From NCBI GenBank assembly GCA_020846655.1, contig JADLDL010000021.1, positions 1 through 32,369 on the forward strand: 32,369 bases of DNA. Reading direction: 5' to 3'. This document shows positions 1-8,164 of the stretch, in pieces. The notes under the pieces are model-generated. The model worked only from the letters and a program-made list of their open reading frames with translations. It searched no databases and was not told the DNA's origin. How positions within the stretch are numbered: the first letter of the stretch is position 1; the number at the start of each line of letters is the position of its first letter. This stretch comes from Saprospiraceae bacterium. Its GTDB lineage: Bacteria; Bacteroidota; Bacteroidia; Chitinophagales; Saprospiraceae. The position numbers and the translations under genes were made by a program.

Positions 1-820
1 CGTGCAGGTGGTCGTCGTGCCGCGCGGCTTTGCAGCCTTGAAACCGGATTTTCCGGTAGTGGCTGAGGCTCAGCCGAAGTGTCAGGTGGGGTTGCAGCAG
101 GATTTTGCCGACGGCCGGGTGCTCGGCTAGCAGACGCGCCAATTCGGCGGTGCGTTCGGCATCGAACACGTAGTTTTTTTCCTCAAAAAACGGCGCTGCG
201 AAGTCGCCGTCGAGCCCGATGTACCAGTAGCCTTTTTTTTCACATTCCGCAGCGTAGTCGCGCTCGCCGGGCAAGGGCTCTGCAAAGGCGCCGTAGCCAA
301 AGGGCGAGGGGTTGCCGGCGAGGGGTTGGCCGGTTTGGGCCAGGGTCCAGTACACCGAGAGGTCTATTTTCCGGCCGTCCTTGTGGCTGAAATGGGGCTC
401 CAGCGGGTAGCCGTTGAGGAAGGGGAAATTGGCGTCCATGTACCAGACTACGGCGCCAGGGTAGCGATCCTGCATTTGGGCGGCCACCTCTTCGAGTGCC
501 TGGCGCAAGCCGGGGCGCACATACGTGCGGTTGAGCAGGCAAAACCAGCGGCTCTCGGGCCGAAGGATGGGGTCAAACACCGGCAAAGGCACCCGCCCCG
601 ACAAGCGGGCCAGCGGCGGTACCACCAGAATGGTCGACAGCAAATACAGGCCCACAAAAACCAATGCCGTGAGTCCGCGCAACGGCCAGCGCCGCCGCAG
701 GGGACGGGCCAGGAGCAGGGCCAGCAACCAAACCAGGCCCCCAACCTGGGTGAGCAAGGTGAGCAGCCCTACCCAGAGCAAGTGCAGGAAAATGTTCCAA
801 ATCTTTTTGAGGGCTGCCAT
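1..820 (-). CDS. Membrane-anchored M74/M15-like zinc peptidase (3' end missing)
   Basis: Open frame from an ATG at 818-820 that runs off the left edge, so the C-terminus is missing (273 codons visible). Two hydrophobic segments (about residues 5-29 and 45-64) suggest an N-terminal membrane anchor. The rest looks like a soluble domain with H146, D148-G-R150 and D153 in the order H-x-D-G-R-x-x-D, and H-D-D-H-L-H at 268-273 just before the edge. That pairing of an H..DGR..D element with a late HDDHxH element resembles the zinc site of LAS-type peptidoglycan peptidases (MepA/M74, M15), which would make it a cell-wall hydrolase acting outside the membrane. The family call is inference from these motifs; the coding frame itself is secure. 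It is divergent from the gene at 958. The frame contains several unrelated shadow frames. Confidence 0.6.
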   Translation of the reverse strand, partial: MAALKKIWNIFLHLLWVGLLTLLTQVGGLVWLLALLLARPLRRRWPLRGLTALVFVGLYLLSTILVVPPLARLSGRVPLPVFDPILRPESRWFCLLNRTYVRPGLRQALEEVAAQMQDRYPGAVVWYMDANFPFLNGYPLEPHFSHKDGRKIDLSVYWTLAQTGQPLAGNPSPFGYGAFAEPLPGERDYAAECEKKGYWYIGLDGDFAAPFFEEKNYVFDAERTAELARLLAEHPAVGKILLQPHLTLRLSLSHYRKIRFQGCKAARHDDHLH

Positions 821-906
821 GCGGGATCGTGTGTGGTGCAATTATTTTTGAAAAAAACGCCTGGTCGCACACATGAATGCAACCTGGATGAAGGCCGTGT
901 CGTCAA

Positions 907-914
907 CAAAAGTA
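907..914 (-). promoter_or_regulatory. Possible -7 box (TAnnTTTG) for the peptidase-like gene
   Basis: The minus strand reads TACTTTTG here, a full match to the Bacteroidota -7 consensus TAnnTTTG, about 87 bases upstream of the start at 820. I see no convincing TTG at the expected -33 spacing, so this is a weak prediction. Confidence 0.3.
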
Positions 915-957
915 GTTTGATCCACCTAAACGTAGCACCTGTTTTAAACCTGTACCT

Positions 958-1671
958 ATGCTCCGCCTTTCCAGTTTTGTGCTTTTCCTGGCCTTTGGCC
1001 CCTTGTTGTCGGCCCAACAGAACTTCCCTTTGTTCCAACACGAACTCGGCATCGAGCTCTGGCAATGGGCCGGGAGCCGGCCAGGCGCCACCCTCATCTG
1101 GAAATATGCCCCCGGCGCAGTGGCCGACAAGCCCTGGCAAAACCGCCTGGCTTTTCGCCTGAGCGGCGGATTCGACCGGGAAAAAACCGCCATCAATGCC
1201 GTGCCGCTGGTGCACGGCGATTCGTTGATCCAGCACCTGAGCAGCGACCCGCTGAAGCGCCGGTATTTTGGTTTTGTGGGCCTGGAAGCCCAACTGACGC
1301 GGCGGCGCTGGCGTTTTTTCTTTGGTGGCGAACTGGGCTACCGCAACAATTTTTATACCGCCGATGTCGAAAAACGCATCAGCCACCGCCTGACGGGCGA
1401 AGTGTTCAGCAGCGACCTGTACCAGAGTGAAATCCGGACCCACCATACCCGGGCTGTGGCCCTTGGCGGCGTTCAGTTTTTCTTCGGCCGGCACTGGAGC
1501 ATTGGCGTGGATTTGGGGCTGGAAGGCGGCGTGGATTTTGCCAATAGCAAAACCCTGCGCCAGGGACAAGTGGATTTCAGCGATGATTCCGTGAGTTTTG
1601 TTTTTGAATCGCAGTTCCTTCGGCAAGTGCAACTGAGTTATCATTTTGGGCAGGCTAAAATCAAATCCTGA
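958..1671 (+). CDS. Secreted or outer-membrane protein of unknown function
   Basis: 237 residues. The first ~20 residues form a signal peptide (LRLSSFVLFLAF core, cleavage near SAQQ). The mature part alternates aromatic and polar residues in strand-like stretches (for example RYFGFVGLEAQL, RWRFFFGGELGYR, VALGGVQFFFG, IGVDLGLEGGV) and ends with a strand-like QVQLSYHFG near the C-terminus. This is the look of a small outer-membrane beta-barrel, common in Bacteroidota, but no named family is recognised. The ATG at 958 is chosen because the signal peptide follows at once. The next gene begins 10 bases after its stop if the ATG at 1682 is used, so the two are probably co-transcribed. Function unknown; the barrel assignment is inference from pattern only. 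Confidence 0.7.
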   Translation: MLRLSSFVLFLAFGPLLSAQQNFPLFQHELGIELWQWAGSRPGATLIWKYAPGAVADKPWQNRLAFRLSGGFDREKTAINAVPLVHGDSLIQHLSSDPLKRRYFGFVGLEAQLTRRRWRFFFGGELGYRNNFYTADVEKRISHRLTGEVFSSDLYQSEIRTHHTRAVALGGVQFFFGRHWSIGVDLGLEGGVDFANSKTLRQGQVDFSDDSVSFVFESQFLRQVQLSYHFGQAKIKS

Positions 1672-1681
1672 ACTGATCTTG

Positions 1682-2299
1682 ATGGACCAAAACCGCCGTA
1701 TCCTTCCGCAAGCCCTGGGGCTTGGGATAAAACTGGGCCTGATGGTCTTTGTCCAATTTTTGCTCCTGAGTTTTCTCAATCTGTGGAACCCCAAGCGGGT
1801 GCCGCACCCCTATTGGCACGATGCGTTGGCCGTGCTTATTTTTTCGGTCTTCCTGACGGTGTTCAGCGGTGGGTTGTTCTATTGGTACGAAGAAAAATAC
1901 GTGCCCCGGCGGCGGCGAAACATCATGCGGCATCCGCACCTTCAAACCCTGGCCCAACTTGGCTTTCAAAGCAACGACGAATATTGGGAAGGCCAGTACC
2001 GGGGCCGCCAGTGCCGGGTGATCTGGCTGGCCAACAGTGTGGAAGGCGGTCTCGGGACACCGCTTTGCCTGGAATTTTTTTGTGAAAAAATGACGCCGGC
2101 GCGCCGGCAGGAAATCGAGCGCGCTTTTGCCGGGGAAAAAGTACTGGTCGGACCAGTTGTCGTAGCGCCCTTTTGTTCCATCCTGTTCCGGGTGCCGCCG
2201 CCGGAGGCCATTCGCCGCCAACTGGACCTGGGGGTAGGGATTTTGGAAACCTATGGCCTGCAAAGCCGGCGCTTTTCGGATATCGCTCCGGAAGAGTGA
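1682..2299 (+). CDS. Two-helix inner-membrane protein, unknown function
   Basis: 205 residues from the ATG at 1682. An in-frame ATG at 1646 would overlap the previous gene by 26 bases and add 12 unremarkable residues, so the later start is preferred. Residues ~12-34 and ~42-62 are hydrophobic and read as two membrane helices (GLMVFVQFLLLSFLNLW; LAVLIFSVFLTVFSGG), followed by a basic stretch (RRRR) and a ~130-residue soluble domain probably facing the cytoplasm. The soluble part carries no motif that I can name. It lies just behind the secreted protein at 958 and is followed by a possible terminator at 2312. No function is proposed. Confidence 0.7.
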   Translation: MDQNRRILPQALGLGIKLGLMVFVQFLLLSFLNLWNPKRVPHPYWHDALAVLIFSVFLTVFSGGLFYWYEEKYVPRRRRNIMRHPHLQTLAQLGFQSNDEYWEGQYRGRQCRVIWLANSVEGGLGTPLCLEFFCEKMTPARRQEIERAFAGEKVLVGPVVVAPFCSILFRVPPPEAIRRQLDLGVGILETYGLQSRRFSDIAPEE

Positions 2300-2311
2300 A
2301 TGGAAGCCTGA

Positions 2312-2340
2312 TGCCCCGGTTTGGGGGGCAAGTTTCTTTT
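2312..2340 (+). terminator. Possible Rho-independent terminator
   Basis: GCCCC at 2313-2317 can pair with GGGGC at 2325-2329 across a short loop, and a T-rich tail (AGTTTCTTTT) follows to 2340. It lies 12 bases after the stop of the membrane protein gene. The stem is short and the T-run is interrupted, so support is modest. Confidence 0.35.
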
Positions 2341-2392
2341 GTAGCCCGGCTATTAGTTTTCCACACCGGAGGCAAAACCCCACAGCTTGTTT

Positions 2393-2400
2393 TAAATTTG
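2393..2400 (+). promoter_or_regulatory. Possible -7 box (TAnnTTTG) for the AlbA_2 gene
   Basis: TAAATTTG matches the Bacteroidota -7 consensus exactly and sits 55 bases before the ATG at 2456, in an AT-rich stretch behind the possible terminator. A TTG at the usual -33 distance is not evident. It could drive both the AlbA_2 gene and dnaE. Confidence 0.35.
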
Positions 2401-2455
2401 CCTGTTCTTCGAGTATCCGAGGTGCTGTTCTTGCTCAAGAAATAATTGATTTGAC

Positions 2456-4420
2456 ATGCCAACCATACCTATCAACATAGAAGATCTTGTTAATGCCAGA
2501 ACGGTAGAAACGGCGAGGCTTGAATTTAAGAGTGGTATACATGAAGAACCAACTCAACGACAAGTAATAGCCACAATAAGTGCATTTGCCAATGACTTTC
2601 ACAACTTGAATGGCGGCTATATTGTACTAGGTATTGAAGAGAAAAATGGAGTTGCAGTGCTTCCTCCAGTTGGTATTCAAGAGGATCAAATTGATGAAAT
2701 ACAACGAAAAATTCGGGGCCAATGCCACAGAATTCAGCCCGAATACTACCCAATCATTGAGCCTCTTGAATTTCAGGGTAAAAAAATAATTGTTATCTGG
2801 TGTCCTCCTGGAGAGGCCAGGCCTTATTCTGCCCCAGCTGTTCGTTTGGGTGAAAAAGAGGCAGAATACTATATTCGGCAGGGTTCTGAAACGGTAGCGG
2901 CTAAAAATGAGATAAAAGAAGAGTTATTCCGGTTAACGGCAAGAATACCATTTGATGATCGGGCGGCATTTCAACTGGACCATGAGGTTTTAGAACAAGC
3001 CACTATAAAGCGTTTTCTGCTGGATTCCTCCAGTAAACTTGCAGATACAAGCCAACCCTTGTTAGAGACATTGTTGGATTTAAGAGTTGTCCGAAAAATG
3101 AACGGCCATTTTTCCCCCTTAAACGTAGGATTGCTTTTTTTTACTTCGAGACCGGATACATGGCTTCCAGGTGCTAAATCTGAAATTGTTCAGTTTGGCG
3201 ATGAAACCGGCAGGGAAATCACGGAAACTCCGTTTTATGGACCTATCCAGGAGCAGATAAGAAATATACTCCGGTTTTTGGCATCGGCCACTTCTCAGAT
3301 TGTGCAAAAAATTCCTAATCAAGCCGAAGCATTGCGGTTTGTGGCTTTTCCATATGCTGCAATGGAAGAAGCCATTGTAAATGCATTTTACCATAGAGGA
3401 TATGACAATAGTGTAGAACCAATAAAAATCTACTTACGCCCGGACAGAATGGAAATAATCAGTTACCCGGGGCCCGTTCCAGGAATCAAACCTGAACATT
3501 TCCAGGAAGGTAACCGTGTGCCTCCAGTTGCCAATCGAAACCGGCGGATCGGTGATTTCTTAAAGCAGATCCGCCTGGCTGAAATGCGTAACACTGGAAT
3601 ACCTGCGATCATTAAAGACATGAAGCAGAACGGTTCTCCTGTGCCTAAATTTGACTTTGATGATGACCGTACTTATTTCCAGGTGACATTGCCAGCTCAT
3701 CCAAGATATGTTGTGTTACATGCCATCCGAGAAGCCGCCTATTTGTGGGCAACTGGTGAAAAAGAGTCTGCCTTGCAACGTCTTACCGAGAGTAAAAATA
3801 GTAGTGATTCCGGAGTTATTTGGGCACAACTTATAGACTACAAATCGGCCAACGGAGATCTTGCAGGAGCGGAAGGCGAATGGAAAGAATTACTATCCCA
3901 AAATTCGGTGTTGGACAAATCATTAGCAGCCAAAGCAATGGCACGTGCTTATTTGATGAACAAGGAACGTGAAAAAGCTCTTGCCATCCTTAAAGACTTT
4001 CAACCCTTTACCCGCGATGTACAAGATCTAATCGATACAGCATTATTGTATAAAAATTTGGAAGACTTTGAAAATGCACATTTACTCTTTCAAAATAACC
4101 TGTCGCTTATTTTGGATGACCCTCGGGCTTTAAATGAGTTTGCAGATATAAAACTCAAACTAGCCCGAAAAGCCCATTTCGAGCGCAAAAAAGAGATAAA
4201 TTCACGATTGTTGAACGAATCTGCCGAGATGTATCGCAGGGCCATCCAACTCACTTCCGATGATATAAGAAAGGGTTGGTGCTGGTTTCGGCTAGCCGAA
4301 ATATATCAACACCTGCAACGGCCAGGTTCTGATATTCAATTCGCATTTCAGCAAGCATCAGAATTGTTGCCGAACGAACGTTTCGTCCAAGAACAATTCA
4401 ACACCTGGAAACAACGATAG
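2456..4420 (+). CDS. AlbA_2 / HATPase_c_4 / TPR protein
   Basis: 654 residues in three parts. (1) Residues ~15-160 look like a Schlafen-type AlbA_2 nucleic-acid-binding domain: RLEFKSG near residue 20, then ISAFAND and GGYIVLGIEE. (2) Residues ~200-415 resemble the RecG-like HATPase_c_4 region: EEAIVNAFYHRGYD at 304-317, RPDRMEIISYPGP, and later EMRNTGIPAI. (3) The remaining ~235 residues are helical, with repeated A/L/Y spacing that looks like TPRs. Family members are annotated as ATP-binding or putative transcriptional regulators, and related AlbA_2 proteins occur in defence loci; the actual role is not known. The gene is clearly AT-richer than its neighbours (many AAA, ATT and GAA codons), suggesting horizontal acquisition. 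Its stop lies 3 bases before the dnaE start, so the two probably share a transcript. Confidence 0.8.
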   Translation: MPTIPINIEDLVNARTVETARLEFKSGIHEEPTQRQVIATISAFANDFHNLNGGYIVLGIEEKNGVAVLPPVGIQEDQIDEIQRKIRGQCHRIQPEYYPIIEPLEFQGKKIIVIWCPPGEARPYSAPAVRLGEKEAEYYIRQGSETVAAKNEIKEELFRLTARIPFDDRAAFQLDHEVLEQATIKRFLLDSSSKLADTSQPLLETLLDLRVVRKMNGHFSPLNVGLLFFTSRPDTWLPGAKSEIVQFGDETGREITETPFYGPIQEQIRNILRFLASATSQIVQKIPNQAEALRFVAFPYAAMEEAIVNAFYHRGYDNSVEPIKIYLRPDRMEIISYPGPVPGIKPEHFQEGNRVPPVANRNRRIGDFLKQIRLAEMRNTGIPAIIKDMKQNGSPVPKFDFDDDRTYFQVTLPAHPRYVVLHAIREAAYLWATGEKESALQRLTESKNSSDSGVIWAQLIDYKSANGDLAGAEGEWKELLSQNSVLDKSLAAKAMARAYLMNKEREKALAILKDFQPFTRDVQDLIDTALLYKNLEDFENAHLLFQNNLSLILDDPRALNEFADIKLKLARKAHFERKKEINSRLLNESAEMYRRAIQLTSDDIRKGWCWFRLAEIYQHLQRPGSDIQFAFQQASELLPNERFVQEQFNTWKQR

Positions 4421-4423
4421 CCC

Positions 4424-7400
4424 ATGCCATCCTACGCCCACCTCCATTGCCATACCCAATACTCCCTGCTCGACGGCGCGGCGCCCATCCCGGCCCTGTT
4501 CAAAAAAGCCGCCGCCGATGGCATGAAAGCCCTGGCCATCACCGACCACGGCAATATGTTCGGGGTATTCCAGTTTGTGGCCGAAGCCGCCAAACACGAG
4601 GGCGTGAAGCCCATCGTGGGCTGTGAGTTTTATGTGGTCAACGACCGGCACCGGCGCACGTTCACCAAAGAAGACCGCGACAAACGCTACCACCAACTCT
4701 TCCTGGCCAAAAACGCCGAGGGCTACAAAAACCTCGTCAAACTCTGCTCCCTGGGCTACATGGAGGGCCTCTACGGCAAATACCCCCGGATCGACAAAGA
4801 ACTCATCCTTCAGTACCACGAAGGCCTCATCGCCACCACCTGCTGCATCGGCGCTATGGTGCCGCAAGCCATTTTGCGGCGCGACGAAGACGAGGCCCGC
4901 AAGGAATTCGAATGGTGGTACAACCTGTTCGGCGAAGACTACTACATCGAAATCCAGCGCCACCACATGGAGGAGCAGGACAAGGTGAACGCCGTGCTGC
5001 TCCGCTGGGCTAAGGAGTACAACGTAAAAGTGATCTGTACCAACGACTCGCACTACGTCGACCAAAAGGATTTCAATGCCCACGATATCCTGCTCTGCAT
5101 CAACACCGGCGAAAAACAAGCCACGCCGGCCATCCGTGAGTTTGCGGAAGAAGGCACCGTGATGAAAGGCGGGCGCTTCGCGTTCTGGAACGACCAGTTT
5201 TATTTCAAAACCCAGGCGGAAATGGGCAAGTTGTTTCAGGATGTTCCCTTTGCCCTGGACAACACGATGGAAATCGTGGACAAATGCGAACACCTCAAAC
5301 TCAAAAAAGACATCCTCCTGCCCAATTTCGTGATCCCGCAGGAATTCAACACCCAGGACGACTACCTCCGCCACCTGACCTACGAAGGCGCCCGCGCCCG
5401 CTACAAAGACATCACGCCCGAAATCGAGGAACGGCTCAATTTTGAACTGCACACCGTCAAAACAATGGGTTTTGCCGGCTACTTCCTCATCGTTGCCGAT
5501 TTTATCAAAGCCGGCCGCGACCTCGGCGTGTTTATCGGCCCGGGCCGCGGCTCGGCCGCCGGCTCCGCCGTGGCCTATTGCATCGGGATCACCAACATCG
5601 ACCCCATCAAGTACCAACTCCTGTTCGAACGTTTCCTCAACCCCGACCGCAAAAGCATGCCCGATATCGACACCGACTTCGACGACGAAGGCCGGCAGCG
5701 CGTGCTCGAATATGTGGTGGAAAAATACGGCAAACAACAGGTCGCCCAAATCGTGACCTACGGCACCATGGCCGCCAAAATGTCGATCAAAGACGTGGCC
5801 CGCGTGCTCGACCTGCCCCTCGAACAATCCAACGCCCTGGCCAAACTGGTGCCCGACAAACCCGGCATTTCCCTCAAACGCGTGCTCACCGCCCCCATCG
5901 ACGGCGAGGGCTCGCTGCGCGAAAAGGAAACCCTGATGTCGGACGATATCGAAAACGCCAAACGCCTGCGCGAATACCTCAACGCCGAGGGCACGCCCGA
6001 AAGCCAGGTGCTGCGCGAAGCCATGGTGCTCGAAGGCTCCGTGCGCAATACCGGCATCCACGCCGCCGGCATCATCATCGCCCCCAAAGACCTCACCGAA
6101 ATCATTCCGGTGTGCACCTCCAAGGAAACCGAATTGCTCATCACCCAGTTTGAGGGCAGTACCATCGAGGACGCCGGCGTTATCAAAATGGACTTTCTGG
6201 GGCTCAAAACCCTCACCATCCTGCGCGATGCCCTGCGCATGATCGAGGAAAACCACGGCCGGAAAATTGACATCGATGATATCCCGCTCGACGACCGCAA
6301 AACCTACGAACTCTACCAGTCCGGCGCTACCAACGGCACCTTCCAGTTTGAAAGCGCGGGCATGCAGAAATACCTGCGCGAGCTCAAGCCCGACAAATTT
6401 GACGACCTGATCGCCATGAACGCCCTGTACCGGCCGGGCCCGCTGGAGTATATCCCCAACTTCATTGCCCGCAAACACGGCCGCGAACAGATTGTGTACG
6501 ACCTGCCGGAAATGGAAGAATACTTGTCCGATACCTTTGGTATTTGCGTGTACCAGGAACAGTTGATGTTGTTGTCCCAAAAAATCGGCGGGTTTTCGAA
6601 AGGCGATGCCGACGTGCTGCGCAAGGCTATGGGTAAAAAACAAATTGCCGTTCTGAACAAGATGAAAGGGCAATTTATGGAGGGCGCTATGGCCAAAGGC
6701 CACCCGGAAAAAGTGCTGGACAAAGTATGGACCGACTGGGAAGCGTTCGCTTCCTACGCCTTCAACAAGTCGCACTCCACCTGCTACGCCTTCGTGGCCT
6801 ATCAAACGGCTTTCCTGAAAGCCCACTATCCCTCCGAGTACATGGCCTCGGTACTCACCCACTCGCAGGGCAACATTGACAAAACCACTTTTTTCCTGGA
6901 GGAATGCCGCCGCATGGGCCTCGATGTGAAAGGCCCCGACATCAACGAATCGGGGGTGAATTTTTCGGTCAACAAAAAAGGAACCATCCGCTACGGCATG
7001 GGCGCCATCAAAGGCGTGGGCGAGGCCGCCGTGGAGGCAATGATCGAGGAACGCCGCAAAAACGGCCCCTTTGTCAATATTTTTGATTTTATGCGCCGGA
7101 TCAACCTGCGCACCGTGAATAAAAAAGTGATGGAATGCCTGGCCTTTGCCGGAGCCTTCGATGAAATTCCACCCCTCCAGGGTAATGCCGGCGGTGCGCG
7201 CGCCACCTTTTTTGCCCCATCCGACAAATACGAATCCTTCATCGAACACCTGCTCAAATACGGCGCCGCACACCAGGAGGACAAACTGATGTCGGTCAAT
7301 TCCCTGTTCGGCGACCTGTCCGATAGCGTCAGCATCCCCGAGCCACCCCTGCCCAAAACAGAACCCTGGAACCTGCTCACCTTGCTCCAGCGCGAGAAAG

Positions 7401-8002
7401 ACGTGGTGGGCATTTACCTGAGCGGCCACCCGCTGGACGACTACAAGTTCGAGGTCGAAAACCTGACCACCTGCTCGCTCGACCGCATCGAAAATTTCCG
7501 GAGTCAGAAGATCAAAATTGCCGGCTTCGTCACCAAAGCCGAGCACCGTATCAGCCAGAAAGGCACCGGTTGGGGGCGGTTTACCATCAGCGACTACTCC
7601 GGCAACCTCGAAATCGTGCTGTTCAGCAACGACTACGCCCAGTTCAAACATTACTTCGAAGAAGGCAATTGCCTCTACATCACCGGCACGCAGAAACAGC
7701 GCTTCAACAGCGATGAGTTTGAGTTTAAAGTCGAAAAAGTGGAATTGCTCGAATCTGTTGGCGGCTCGCAGATCAGCGCCGTCACGCTCCAGGTGCCGGT
7801 TGAATTGCTGACGGCAGCGCTGATCGATTCGCTCGACCGCATCTGCAAGGCCCGCAAAGGCAAGCATATTTTGAAAATGCGCCTGGTAGACCGCGCCAAC
7901 AAAAACGTGCTGCCCTTCGCTTCCACCAGCCGGAAGGTGAACGCCGACTCGGATTTTGCGATGGAAATGGAGAAGTTGGGCGTGGAGTGTAAGGTGGGGT
8001 AG
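4424..8002 (+). CDS. dnaE: DNA polymerase III subunit alpha
   Basis: 1192 residues, close to the usual ~1160-1200 for DnaE. It synthesises DNA at the replication fork as the catalytic subunit of the polymerase III holoenzyme. The N-terminal PHP domain begins with HLHCHTQYSLLDG and continues with ITDHGN, GCEFYV, CCIGAMVPQ and TNDSHYVD. The polymerase core has GPGRGSAAGSAVAY, then PDIDTDFD (D414 and D416, aligning with E. coli D401 and D403) and KMDFLGLKTLT (D590, aligning with D555). A helix-hairpin-helix region (YGMGAIKGVGEAAVE) and an OB-fold (IKIAGFVTKAEHR ... GRFTISDYSGNLEIVLF) follow. The start at 4424 leaves no N-terminal extension before the PHP motif. GC-rich codon use contrasts sharply with the gene just upstream. 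A full-length open frame on the opposite strand is a shadow of this codon bias. Confidence 0.98.
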   Translation: MPSYAHLHCHTQYSLLDGAAPIPALFKKAAADGMKALAITDHGNMFGVFQFVAEAAKHEGVKPIVGCEFYVVNDRHRRTFTKEDRDKRYHQLFLAKNAEGYKNLVKLCSLGYMEGLYGKYPRIDKELILQYHEGLIATTCCIGAMVPQAILRRDEDEARKEFEWWYNLFGEDYYIEIQRHHMEEQDKVNAVLLRWAKEYNVKVICTNDSHYVDQKDFNAHDILLCINTGEKQATPAIREFAEEGTVMKGGRFAFWNDQFYFKTQAEMGKLFQDVPFALDNTMEIVDKCEHLKLKKDILLPNFVIPQEFNTQDDYLRHLTYEGARARYKDITPEIEERLNFELHTVKTMGFAGYFLIVADFIKAGRDLGVFIGPGRGSAAGSAVAYCIGITNIDPIKYQLLFERFLNPDRKSMPDIDTDFDDEGRQRVLEYVVEKYGKQQVAQIVTYGTMAAKMSIKDVARVLDLPLEQSNALAKLVPDKPGISLKRVLTAPIDGEGSLREKETLMSDDIENAKRLREYLNAEGTPESQVLREAMVLEGSVRNTGIHAAGIIIAPKDLTEIIPVCTSKETELLITQFEGSTIEDAGVIKMDFLGLKTLTILRDALRMIEENHGRKIDIDDIPLDDRKTYELYQSGATNGTFQFESAGMQKYLRELKPDKFDDLIAMNALYRPGPLEYIPNFIARKHGREQIVYDLPEMEEYLSDTFGICVYQEQLMLLSQKIGGFSKGDADVLRKAMGKKQIAVLNKMKGQFMEGAMAKGHPEKVLDKVWTDWEAFASYAFNKSHSTCYAFVAYQTAFLKAHYPSEYMASVLTHSQGNIDKTTFFLEECRRMGLDVKGPDINESGVNFSVNKKGTIRYGMGAIKGVGEAAVEAMIEERRKNGPFVNIFDFMRRINLRTVNKKVMECLAFAGAFDEIPPLQGNAGGARATFFAPSDKYESFIEHLLKYGAAHQEDKLMSVNSLFGDLSDSVSIPEPPLPKTEPWNLLTLLQREKDVVGIYLSGHPLDDYKFEVENLTTCSLDRIENFRSQKIKIAGFVTKAEHRISQKGTGWGRFTISDYSGNLEIVLFSNDYAQFKHYFEEGNCLYITGTQKQRFNSDEFEFKVEKVELLESVGGSQISAVTLQVPVELLTAALIDSLDRICKARKGKHILKMRLVDRANKNVLPFASTSRKVNADSDFAMEMEKLGVECKVG

Positions 8003-8012
8003 GAGGGGAGGG

Positions 8013-8151
8013 AAGTCAAAATGTAAAATGTAAGATGTAAAAGTCAAAAGGGTGGACGCGTGGGAAGGGAGGGTATTGGTCGTTTTTTCTGTCCGGAATG
8101 CGGGCTTTTCAGGAACTACTCTTCTTGTTTTTACATCGTATATTTTGACTT
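8013..8151. repeat. Inverted repeat between convergent genes, possible bidirectional terminator
   Basis: Left arm 8013-8042 starts AAGTCAAAAT and ends ATGTAAAA. Right arm 8129-8151 is its near reverse complement (TTTTACAT ... ATTTTGACTT). The left arm is longer because it holds three tandem 7-mers ATGTAAR at 8021-8041. AAGTCAAAA recurs directly at 8041-8049. The arms enclose about 86 bases between the stops of dnaE and the minus-strand membrane protein. The position fits a shared terminator, but the wide spacing also fits a small repeat element. Confidence 0.5.
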
Positions 8152-8164
8152 GCTTTTCCTTCGT

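Noticed and set aside
769-1794. Minus-strand frame of 341 codons over 769-1794
   Set aside because: It overlaps the secreted protein at 958 on the other strand and the peptidase-like start; the composition is that of a shadow and it has no signal or domain.
4358-8047. Very long minus-strand open frame opposite dnaE (1229 codons)
   Set aside because: It mirrors dnaE codon by codon, is rich in His, Phe, Val and Gly without domains, and dnaE is certain. A shadow of GC-biased codon use.
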